Shown here piece by piece: positions 47,799 to 58,689 of a DNA stretch of 64,000 nt. Position 1 is the stretch's first letter. Each line of letters starts with the position of its first letter. Under the pieces are notes generated by a model. That model did no database searches. It saw only the letters and a program-made list of their open reading frames with translations, and was not told the origin of the DNA. The position numbers and the translations under genes were made by a program. The stretch is from Trichoplax sp. H2 (Eukaryota; Placozoa; Uniplacotomia; Trichoplacea). The stretch lies in the NCBI GenBank assembly GCA_003344405.1, contig NOWV01000091.1:1-64000 (forward strand), given 5' to 3'.

Positions 47799-49640
47799 AT
47801 GGTTGCATAGGCAATAAATCAAGATGATGCATCTACAAATAGCGAATTTTTGCCTGGTTATCAATCAATAAACTATTCCGCCAATGCTTATAGTCAAGTG
47901 TTAATGCCAAAATGGCTCCGCTATACCTCTACTATTTTGCGAATTTGCATACTATTCATCGGCTCTATATTTATTATCATTGGTTCCGTGGCTAAAAATT
48001 GTAAAGATCAAGACTTACAGGAAAACGAGCTGGTAAAAAGGAATGTAAATACCGGGTTAGGAATTACTGTGAGTAGAAGAACTTTCGTAAATAACAACAT
48101 TTACTGTACTCCAAAGTTAAATTTATATGACGGTTACGATTAGTATTCAAACTGATTATGAACTATGATAGTGCTTCAATTTTTGTATCAACAGCAAATA
48201 ATAATCATGTTAAAATTTTATTTTTAGTGAAAGTTATAGCAAATTATTTCACTTTAAAGTTTATCCAATATATGTTTGACTTATTTGCCGTAATATCGGT
48301 TTCATAGTAAGGTCTTAAATAAATATTATTAATATTAGACAGCTAGTTAGACCTTACCATTCTAACGATACACAGGCAGGCTACGGTGGTTTAAATCACA
48401 AAATATATTTATTTTCCTTTTATGTTTATAATACTTTATTCTAAATCCTTCACTTCCTTTCAATCTATTTTTCATATGCAATTGTTGCGTGTTAATTCTC
48501 TGAATTTTTCAATATTAAAAATTTTTTCCTCAAATGAATTCTAATTCTGACTGTTGACTTTATTTTAGTATATAATTTGCGCGGCCTCGTTAATTGTTAA
48601 CCTTCATTGGAAGTGTCCAAAATTTTTGGTATGATATATGCGTGTGTAATGCTCTATAATTGCTAGCAAAGTGACAATTAACATCTTTTATTCATATTGA
48701 GCTTACCTATAAATTTTTAGGAAACTAAATGGCAAAACACTACTTAGAATATACTTATAACTACATTTCTGATAAGAGCGATAAATCCTTATGTTTCCAT
48801 CGAACTACACATAAACAGTAGAATAGATTCAGCCGTCTTTCATATAACTGCACTGTTTCTTAAAGTAACTAAAATCCTTTACGATTCCAGGTTTATTCAT
48901 TCTATTATAGCACTGTGCATTTCAGTATCGCATTCCATTCCAACAAATTACTATCTATTTTATAAATACTGGTATCGTGTAGAAATAGCCAGTTTTGAAA
49001 CACACCTTAGAAAGCAAGATTTTTACATTACATTTTTAAATACATCGATGCAATCCTAAATCATCCCTAATATACATTAATTAGTTATAATGATTTATCG
49101 AGTCAAAGCTTTTGAAAGTACAGTCATCCTTTAGATTGAGCTATTTTTGATATGAGATAATTTTTTTAAGTAAGCTACTCAGTATCTGATCGTTGGTCGC
49201 CATTCCTACTATAATTTTAAGAGAAATTATTTTAAGCGATGATTTTGGCTGCTTTACCTCGGTGCTTACTATAATATAATTTATCGAGCTGTTTTGCCGA
49301 AAAAAGTGTAACCATTGTAATTAATGAATGAATTCATACAACCGTAATTTTACTATAATAAAGTATCGATGTGATAACCTAGTGGGCTTAAACTTTTTAC
49401 AATAAATTTTTTCATTAATTTTAGACTATCATCTCTTTTGGCTTTACCACGATAATCTCTGCCTTATCGATGCTTCAGTTATTTATTTACTCAGTATTTT
49501 CAGTGATCTACGACGGTTCGAATGCTTCTTACATGCATACTTATGTTACCTGCGGTCTATCAATTGGTTGCTTCATTATTTCTTCAGCCTTGGTTGTTAT
49601 TACCTTTCGTGGTTTCAAGAATCTTGCGCCTTTCGAAAGT
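47799..49640 (+). CDS. Four-span membrane protein, MS4A/CD20-like, gene D (possible early stop)
   Basis: The open part of exon 1 is 47811-48068 (86 codons), with TM1 near LRICILFIGSIFIIIG, before gtgagt. Exon 2 is 48569-48628 (60 bp), encoding YIICAASLIVNLHWKCPKFL. Exon 3 is 49425-49640 (216 bp), starting TIISFGFTTIISALS, very like gene B, and ending FKNLAPFES before gtaagt. All are phase 0. A possible last exon at 50200-50223 (VNQALQH, stop) follows an ag acceptor. The only in-frame ATG is 47799. It is followed at codon 4 by TAG (47808-47810), after which INQDD aligns with gene A's ANQEY. So either the gene is broken at codon 4, or that AG is an acceptor and the true first exon lies upstream. 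Confidence 0.65.
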
Positions 49641-52600
49641 GTAAGTGGAATATGGGCCTATTTCCTTGCTAATTTATATGACTACAGTATGTCATTCAGT
49701 CTAAATAGGCTTAAATTTTACAAAACAAAATTCTGTTCTAATAATCAGCTAAGTAGCATTTAAAAGGTATTAGGATGAATTATGGAGTTGCAATATACTG
49801 ATCAGTGACATATTTTAAGAAAAGGAGAACTTTTAGAAGTAATAGAAATAGTTAATATGTTATTTTTATCATCCAGTATTATCATGTACTGTATATTATA
49901 TATCGAAATTTTCTTGCTCTATGCTCATTACTGCACTAGTAGCAAAAAGCAAGGATGACTGAATTATCAACAAAAAGAATACCTTTAGAAAAGAACATGA
50001 TCTACGCGCTCCTTCTATCGTATAGTACTTATATCGCATGTTCCAAAAACTTCAAATCTAAAAATCTAATGTAAAACTTTCGTTCTACTCTCAGAAACTA
50101 TGCCAGTAAATAAGCTGTAATAACTAGATGACTAGCAAAAGTTATTATTTGCTTTTTCTTAATATAAATCATATTAAATTAATTATTTCAATGTTCTAGG
50201 TTAATCAAGCCTTGCAACATTGATGTCTTTACAGTTCAAAGATCTGCATCAAGCAGGTACTCATAGAGGATTATAGTAGGAGAATAATTAATTACAATTA
50301 TACCATCTATCAGTGCAATCTGGTATTTAAGTCTGATATGGATATTCACGTCTACATTCGAATTCTTACATGATTTGCTATAGCTTTACAGTAGCTTCTA
50401 TGGGCATACTTATAAAATTGAGACGGTATATTTAGTCAAGCATCCAACATGGGTAAAATTTTTCAATCACTTGATTTTAATACGAAGCAAATATGAATTA
50501 TAGTCATTTACCTCATTTAGTTACATTTAAAAGTTATTTATTCACGTATCATAATTATGATCTCTGCTTTGAAAAATGCTCAAAATTAAATATTAACCCT
50601 TCTGGGTGTTTTCTAGTTTGCCATCTAAAATAATCGACGATATTTCAAGATGATAATAAGAGCATCTTCAAGCCACTTTTTCAGTACTACAATCAACGAT
50701 TGATTTAATCAATTAGTTGAAAATAGTTTTTCGGCATGTATCATCTTTCAAATTTAAACTCAGATACAGGACTACACCTAAGGCTTTAATCATAATCTTA
50801 TCTAAAGAAAGATATTCAGGAAGATACACGATCATCAAATATCAAAGTAATGTCAGAATGGATTTGTAGAAGCTTTGTAATAATATTTCTATGTTAAACT
50901 GTAATATCTTATTGAGAAAATAAGTTGCATATAATATGATTAATGAGTTCACATTTAATAATCTGCTAAAGGCATTAACCTATATATTCGACGTAATGCA
51001 ATAACTATTTAAAATGAGCATCTAATGCATTAAATCCTTGAAATGTTGCTCTTAGAAACAATTTTGTGCCATTAATTCATTATCCTCAAAATTAATTCAA
51101 TATGAGCGATACAATGATTATAAATTGATCGGTTGTGGTTTAAATTAGCTAAATACTAATACTGAATGATGCTGGTGAGCTTTATTGATATCAGTTTACA
51201 AACGTAATTCAAGGCATTTTGATTAGTATATGCTCATAATTTTGTATCGTCGACAATTTATAGCATAGCTTCAGTATGTTATCTATCAATATTAATAGAT
51301 TATTTATCAAAAATTGATAGGTCTAAAGGTATTCAGAGTTTTTATGGTTCCATAAGGGCTTTTATCATATATAGTTCCAAACGTTCTATGCAATTTTAAG
51401 TAATGTGCTGGACTAGAAGCAATGGATATGTTCACTGTTCAATACGATACTGAAAAATTAACCCTACCTTCATATTTCCCTACTAAATAAACGTAACTTT
51501 CAAAGCTACTGCATTATTGGTAGTTAAAGGATAATTTTAAAAAGAATTTACTAATGATTATTAAAATTTTCGATTCCTACATGTATTTAAAAGTAGCGAA
51601 TAGTCTGCCAAGTTTGTATACTGCATCTTCCGCTTGGGCGCTAAAGTGCTCGATGTAATATTGAGTTTGGTCAATAATAATAATTAATAAAATTGTTAAT
51701 ATCAAACTGGTACAATGCACAAATAGCTTTAAGCCATGCTTGAAGGGTTTATTTTGATCTGGTACAGCTTTGGTCATACTTCAAGACAACAATAATTAAA
51801 TAATAGTTAGCTAAAGTATTCGTAAACAAGCCATAACAAATAGGATATCTAGATTCAATAATACTATCAGCTCTGTCAATGAAATGATTTTTACAGTGGT
51901 AAGATAGAATTTGTCAACATAAGTAGGATATGAATCCATACCGGAGGACATAAAATATTTTTAAATTTGAAAGTGTATCTAATTTCTCTTGCACTTGTCT
52001 AGCCATCTATCATTGTGTTTATCTTAGCAGCTTACTTGAATTGCTTTGCTGCAGCTTAAGTCATGATCAAAGTCTAAATCATTAGTTTTGCTGTTGGTCA
52101 AGTATGTATAGTATAAACAAACAAGCATGAAAATAAACAAAATAATCCATGATATAAAGACTTAGGGAAAAATGAACTTTTGTCATGACTCAGTAGAGTA
52201 CAAGTAAGTCATTGAGGCCAAAAATAACCTTACCATTTGAAAAAATTCTAACCCATACCTTGCTGATATTTCCTTTTATCATCCGCTAATCTTAAAGTTT
52301 CGGTTACGTCGGCTATGCTTTTTTATTATGCGTTAGTATGTATGAAATAAGAAATAATCGATTATGCTAATAAATATCTAAAACATTGGTCCAGAAATTC
52401 TGTTATGATATTTTTGATGGCAAATAGCTTTGAATCCATAGTCAGGTAACCTTAGTTGTAAGTTTAGTTTGATTTTAAAAATGGATTGCCATTTGTACCC
52501 ATTACCTTTAAAGCTGTATTTTGTGGCCTTATAATACAATGATGGTACCGAATAATATACAGCACAGTTTAGTTCGAGTTTTATATTTCCTGATGCCATT

Positions 52601-53448
52601 TTATTCTGACGATGAGAATAAATCAAGAATTAATTTTTATCTAACTTTAATATACTTATTTATTTTTACGTTAGAATTTCAGCATTTCGATTATTATCAC
52701 AGTAATAAAATAAAACTTTCAAGCTATACATTAATTCTAGGATCATTTTAATGATTTATTTACGTCATAACAGTACTTAAAATAGCTTTTGTCATCGGAA
52801 TAGATCACTGAATTGTACGATCTAGTTTTTCATGCAATGTTTTACTGAGTGAAGATATCTTTACATAATAATTTCTCGAGACTTTCGTCTGCTGTACAAT
52901 CAATTAATATAGTAGAAAGCTACATGACCATTTATACTTTCGTTACATTTCTCCTTTATGAGTAGCTTAATTAAACTTGCGTCTATTATTTCAGAGCTGG
53001 AGTAGTGCTAGGATGATTTTATCTTGTATCCGTCGCCTGGCAAAAATAATAACCCATACGAATTAGATTGAATGACAAAAATATTAATTTCATTCCGTAA
53101 TTAAGGACTGTAATCAGTATATTCACATAATATAATTGACAACTTCAGTTCACCCTTAATTAAGAGGGTAGAAGTTAGTTTTTAATCGATTTTGTCTTTG
53201 GCTACATTATAGAACTTTGTGCTGAACGTGATATTTACTTATCTAGAGTATTACAAAGCCTAATCTTTACCGTTCCTTAACTGACCCAGCAAGAGAATAT
53301 TTACCATGATATTATTCACATACCGTAGAATGCAGTATTTAGGATGATAGTATTTATGTTTCAATACTGAGACTATCATTACTTTACAGCTTTTGATGAT
53401 CTATTTAAAGCTTTGATCGACGAAAAGTAAACGGAGAAAAAATTTATC
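49641..53448. other. Between genes D and E, no confident gene
   Basis: Apart from a possible last exon of gene D near 50200, there are only short minus frames. The one at 51577-51777 is listed separately. The one at 52378-52626 (82 codons, hydrophilic) has no recognised motif. I found no relic of a further four-span exon here. Confidence 0.5.
51577..51777 (-). CDS. Small single-span membrane protein candidate
   Basis: A 66-codon open frame: hydrophilic start (MTKAVPDQNKPFKHG), one strongly hydrophobic stretch at about residues 21-40, then an amphipathic tail (HFSAQAEDAVYKLGRLF). It runs from ATG to stop in one exon. No family is recognised. It lies antisense to, and between, the four-span genes. 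Confidence 0.3.
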   Translation of the reverse strand: MTKAVPDQNKPFKHGLKLFVHCTSLILTILLIIIIDQTQYYIEHFSAQAEDAVYKLGRLFATFKYM

Positions 53449-56400
53449 ATGCCTACCAATCCGACGCTCCATCTTCAAGAATCATCGCAGTTTAGCGAGC
53501 ATTCTCATTCGAATAATCCTCTAGCCATGCCTGTAAACATACGCACTGTCTCCATCATCATTGGCAGCATTATTTTAATCATCGGCTTGATTAGTGTGAC
53601 ATTAGGTTGCGTACCATATGTATTTCTTGAAATTCGTCATGATCCTAACGTTGCAACAGCAATTAATATTTGGGCTGGAGCAATGGTAAGTACAAAATAC
53701 TGATCATTTCAAACTTTTTAGAATAATTAGCAATAATTTTATAAAGTCCAGGATTACCTTTTATGCATTTTTTGACACATATTGCAAGGGGTAGAATTTC
53801 GGTATAAAGAATACGATTCTAAGTCAAGTGATGATCATTTGCAATCACTGCATTAAGAGGAAATTATAGTATTTAAATAATTAACTGGATTATCATTTAA
53901 TGGCAATCATTTTCACTTTTGCATCAGTTCCTTTATGTTCTGGACGATATAATAATTAACCATGTAGTGTAATAGCGCCTTTATTCCATGATTGGTATAG
54001 ATCGGTAATACTAAGAATTCTTCAATTGTTGCAATTTTGATGGTAGTAAAGAGTACACTCATCTTAAATTCACAATACCATGAAACCATTTTGTTAGATG
54101 GTTGACTCAAAATTTAGAAATTTGTAAAAATCACTTATTATAATTGATCAGAAGGAATTCTCCAACTCTATCTATAGCACTGACAAATGGATAGGAACGA
54201 ATTTGCTACTAGCTTATATTTAATCTAAATATCGACATTGATTATAAAATATTGTAGTAACTGTGTCCAGGTTCAAATAGTCTAAAACTTTTACCTATGT
54301 ATTCACATTTTAGTATATTATTTGTGGGAGCTTAGCCATTGTTAACCATTGCCAAAGGGTTAATCATCACTTGGTAAGAACATTTCTTTATTTCTATTGC
54401 TGATTGATTTTACTAAATTAACAACGTCTTTAGGTATAATGTTCTATTCCAATTTTGTATCTGTAATTGCCACTTCAGTTATATTTTGTGGCAATGAATT
54501 ATCATAATGAAATTGCAAGTGTAGTTTTGTTTGCCATTTTTCAATATCAATCACCACCAATGCCAATAAATGATATTAATCAAGTTAGCTTTAGAAGATT
54601 GTAAAAATTTAAAAATTTAAAATAAAGGCTACTGTTGGCTAATTTGTTTCTTAATAAAGAACACATAATCGCACTTGCAATACAAATTGCGGTTGTAAAT
54701 TTGAAATTAGGCTAATGATAATGTATTCGATACAAAAATCTAGCCGATACTAACATGTGCTAGCTATATATTAACTACTAGTAAAGATCAGTTTTAATTT
54801 CAAGAAATTTATAATCTATGAAGGATTGAAAAGTAAAAATGATAGATTATATCGCGATGCATAGTATAATTATCCATTCTTAGAAAGATTAAAATTTTTA
54901 CTAAGAAAATAAGCACAACCACTGATATATTTTCCATTTTGGATTTTGCAGACCATTTCCTGCTTTACCTTTATGATTGTAAGCATATATTCATGATAAA
55001 ATTGGATTGAAATACAACGTATCATTATGAATACAATTGCTTCACTAAAGAGCTCTAAAAGTTCTTAATCTCATTGATTCAATACCAATACAGTAGATTG
55101 ATATTGAAAGCGTTTTCTCGAATTTGAATTTAAATTAAGTATTCCATTTTCTACGAGTAAATGGTTAATGAAATTTTCTTTTGTTGATTGTGCAGACAAT
55201 TTCCTATTTTTCCTTTTCGGTTATTTCTTTAGTGGTTTCTATGATTCAAGCAGCTCTTTCCTTAACAACCATCATTCAAGTCTATCATGTTAACGGATTC
55301 TATTGGTATTCCATTCTGTCTCTGTCAGTAGCCGTGCTCTGCTTTTCATTTTCTGTATCGATGATGGTGATTCTTTTACGAAATATTTACTGTAAACTAC
55401 CAATACCAGTAAGTACCTTTCACTGCTAAAATATGCAATTGGTTGAGAAAGTTGGCAAAATAATTGAGAATAGCTTGAAGAATCAACCTAAGATTCATTT
55501 CAATGATACAGAATACATAATGTTATATACTGTACTATATCTATATCTATGCATAATATTGTTTTTACCGATTACGATTTTGGGGGGGGGGGAACATTTT
55601 CCGTTTGGAATTGACTGGCGGAACAGTAATACTATGTGCTCCATAATAGCGAATTAAAGCAAATTATGATTGAAGAAGTTAAAAAAATTGATGGGTTATC
55701 TGACTTCAAATATTGCTTAAATACGTGACGAATTACGAAATAACTATACAGTAGTAGCATATAGTCTATGACGAATGTTTCTTTGGATGATTTCTAGATG
55801 CAGGATCGTGGAAGCAATCAAGCTCGAAGACGTCAACTTCGCTTTCAACCAGGTTTGAGATTGATAAGTTTATTAGCGTTATTCTACACATAAATAGTAC
55901 TTTTGCGGCTTTGAATTAATCCTGTGTGTCAATTTTAGAAAATTAAATTGTAATTGAACATTTGCATAGCAAACGCAAAGTAATGAACCATTAAGTTGAT
56001 AATGATATTACTTTACATGAACGTTGTATAGTGCCGATTGTTAATCAGCGTCAATTTTGCAATCTACTCAATTTGTGCTTCCACAACGATAGCTATTTCT
56101 CCTTTATTTCTAGAGCAGCAGTAGCGATCAATTTGCATATAGAAAAACATAGTCGCATCTTATATAACTAATCACTAATCGTTTGTATAGCAGTATCCGA
56201 AATTAGGAATTTGAAGGCGATAAACAGTTGTTCAGTAACTTGAGAGAATGTATAAAAGAGTCGTGCAATGCAACATCCATTGTACAAAAAATATTCCGGT
56301 TCCTACAGTCCATGCTTGCTTGATAATTATAATCATCTTATTAACTTAACGTAGGAATGAACTTCATTATTGACTCAAAAATTGTAGTCAACCCCTTGGA

Positions 56401-56542
56401 GAATATTTCAATGGGTAATTTTTGCTTTGATGATTCATTGACAATTACTTTATTGATATTAGAGGCTGGAAGACGACCTAAAGTCCGTTTTTCAGAACCT
56501 GAAACAGCGCTTAGCAATCAATCTTCGCTGCCATTGAAGTGA
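53449..56542 (+). CDS. Four-span membrane protein, MS4A/CD20-like, gene E (complete model)
   Basis: Exons: 53449-53685 (79 codons, TM1 at about 32-54, ending IWAGAM), 54314-54373 (60 bp, YIICGSLAIVNHCQRVNHHL, TM2), 55196-55408 (213 bp, TM3-TM4, starting TISYFSFS), 55798-55852 (55 bp, basic tail with RRRQLRFQP) and 56463-56542 (80 bp, EAGRRPKVRFSEPE then stop TGA). The first three junctions are phase 0 and the tail junction is phase 1. Together they give 214 aa, a normal MS4A-like length. KVRF in the last exon fits the RVxF docking consensus of protein phosphatase 1. The last two exons are less certain than the first three, because the final open frame also extends upstream to 56357. A truncated copy of the start of exon 3 lies in its intron (54952-54978). 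Confidence 0.7.
54444..54575 (-). CDS. Antisense open exon candidate
   Basis: The minus frame reads EKWQTKLHLQ and, after FHYDNSLP, QNITEVAITDTKLE before TAG at 54446-54444. It looks protein-like but is short and has no recognised motif. It lies in the intron of gene E. The minus frame at 52626-52378 has a vaguely similar YKWQSIFKIKLNLQLRLP segment. Both may be parts of an antisense gene, or chance. Confidence 0.2.
   Translation of the reverse strand, partial: YHLLALVVIDIEKWQTKLHLQFHYDNSLPQNITEVAITDTKLE
54952..54978 (+). other. 27-bp exon-like copy of the start of gene E exon 3
   Basis: ACC ATT TCC TGC TTT ACC TTT ATG ATT lies between ttgcag and gtaagc, in phase 0. It matches the first nine codons of exon 3 (TISCFTFMI versus TISYFSFSV), and its upstream pyrimidine tract is also similar. 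It is either an aborted tandem duplicate or a 9-codon alternative exon. Confidence 0.55.
55582..55592 (+). repeat. Poly-G run (G11)
   Basis: Eleven consecutive G in the intron after gene E exon 3. Confidence 0.9.
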
Positions 56543-58680
56543 TTGCATGTAAAGAAGCTTCTAAAATGCCTACCCTGGCTGTACAACTATTTGTATTCCT
56601 GTTTAGACTTGCAGATTCTATTCTCGTTGAAATAGCTTAGCAAGGGAAGCCCACAATCGAAACCGTTAATGGAGCGTTTGCTTCTATTAGTACGAGGCTG
56701 AATAGGATGACAAATTTACTTTTACAAGTTTCTATTTCCTAAATTGATTTGCTTTATTTTGACAAATCATAAGAAAAGAAGCAACGCACTCATTGTCCTA
56801 GGATATTTTTCTATTAGATTATAAGTCATATACGGATACTGCCGAGAGTTGGTTGTTCTTCATTTTTCTATAAGAATTTGATATGACTCTCGTATTGGCA
56901 AAATTTGTTATAACAAAATGTGTACTCGTTGAAATGGATAGTATACTGACGATCCATCATTTCATATCATCTGATTTATGAATGTATTTATTGAATGATT
57001 GTTTTTTATGTTCTCACTTTATGGCACGGCGTATAAAACTTGGCTGTAATATTACTGGTAAAATAAAATTGGATCGCAAAATTCCAATTTTTGGAATTTG
57101 CGAAAAGTAGCTGGGATCCATTTATACTAAGAATACTGGAATTGTTCAAATTTTACGATAATTTACTTTTGTATTCATGCAAGCTATGATGCTTATATTC
57201 TCAGGCACGCAGCTATGCCTAAAAATGATGGTAACTCTCCAATATTGCAAACCACCGCTCTCTTACCTAGTTTTTGTTATAAGCGAATGGAGATGTTGAA
57301 CGACCAGAGCGAATGGCTTTCGTTCATGCAATAAGCTCCAAGATGGTTGACACTCGGTAGAAAATGCATTTGAGTATAGCGCATCTAGACAGGCAAATTG
57401 TAAATCTCGGATAGAATATTTTACATTGACCGTTTTATTTGCCCCTTTTACTGTCTTGTTCTTCAACTATAGTGCAACATTAGGCGACGATAGCAATAAT
57501 GCCTATGCTATGGAAATGAGTATCATCGTTGGCTACCTTCTCCTCATACTGAACTATGCCATCTAACATTGATAATTGATTAATTCACTGTCAATACGTG
57601 ATGCTTACAGAAAGGGAAGTTGACTGAATTTTGAAATGTCTAGTTTGACCTTGGTAGAATTGATTTTCGCATTGGTCAATATCATAGGCGTGTGTATGTC
57701 AATATAAGTAAGAACAGTATTTTTACCAATAAAATATATACGTAGAATTCATGTTGGAGTTGAAGAATTGAGTTTGGAATGGGTATTTCATATTTCCAGA
57801 TTGACGCTAAGCACTTTTAAGGCAGTCAGAATCTTTTTAAAGTGTTTTTTTTCATCAGTAACGTAAAGACTCTATGACTTTGTTCTAGCCACAAGTGACA
57901 AAAATGAAAGCAAGTGTACGAGAGTTCATTCTATCGGTAGAAACTGGTAAATCACTACAGTAGTAAGAAAATACTATTCTAATTGTAGTTAGTCTCCATG
58001 TCCTTGGAGAAGTTGGGTTTTGCTTTGGAACCGTGGATCTTTCAGAGCCAATTGTTGATCCGATCAATACGCCATGTGCACTAAAGCGCTATGGAATAGC
58101 AATGTCTATCTGTGCGATCTATATTTATGAAAGGATTTAGCTGGATTGCGTTAGGACAGTGCGTATTTCAGAGGCTATTCTTGATCCAATCATGACGCCA
58201 TGTTGACTAAAGCGCAAATGAATGGCGATATCAGTACTCAGTCCAGCACGCTCAATAAGGAAAAAAATGGAATAGTTGTACAAGTATTGACTAGTATAGA
58301 GTAAAATTATATCAACGGATAGCGTATGAGCTATGTATTTGCAGGATGTAGTTGAATTTCAGTTTTATACAACATCCACGACGACATATCGTTATAATCG
58401 TCCACTTTTGGATAGTTGAATGTCCAATTTTCGACAGTCCTATTATTTTATTTTGGACCAGCTGAGAGTGGGCAATGTTTTCTTATTTTTTTGTACCAAA
58501 ATTGGCTGCCTTTGATTACCCGCGTGTTACGATGGGTAAGCTTGTCCTAATTATTGAGTAATATTAAATATTGTTTGTGTGGATTGACGTTTTATTAATT
58601 ATCATTTCTTCCTATAACCTGTTTCATCTTTACATCGGTACGCCTGCTACAGTAGCATGATGCCTTCATTAGAGTCTTTC
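56543..58680. other. Downstream of gene E, only fragments
   Basis: Contains the two-span exon candidate at 57393-57566 and a degenerate direct repeat (58040-58090 versus 58166-58216; shared TTTCAGAG, TTGATCC, ACGCCATGT, ACTAAAGCGC). No complete gene is seen. Confidence 0.5.
57393..57566 (+). CDS. Unassigned exon with two hydrophobic segments
   Basis: After CTAGACAG the frame reads ANCKSRIEYF, then TM-like TLTVLFAPFTVLFF, a loop GDDSNNAYAMEM, and a second TM-like SIIVGYLLLILNYAI, then TAA. The upstream exon is unclear; a start at 57211 is in another frame. Possible readings are a relic TM3-TM4 exon of the neighbouring four-span family or a small VMA21-like two-span protein. Neither is well supported. 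Confidence 0.3.
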   Translation, partial: ANCKSRIEYFTLTVLFAPFTVLFFNYSATLGDDSNNAYAMEMSIIVGYLLLILNYAI

Positions 58681-58689
58681 AAAAGGTCC

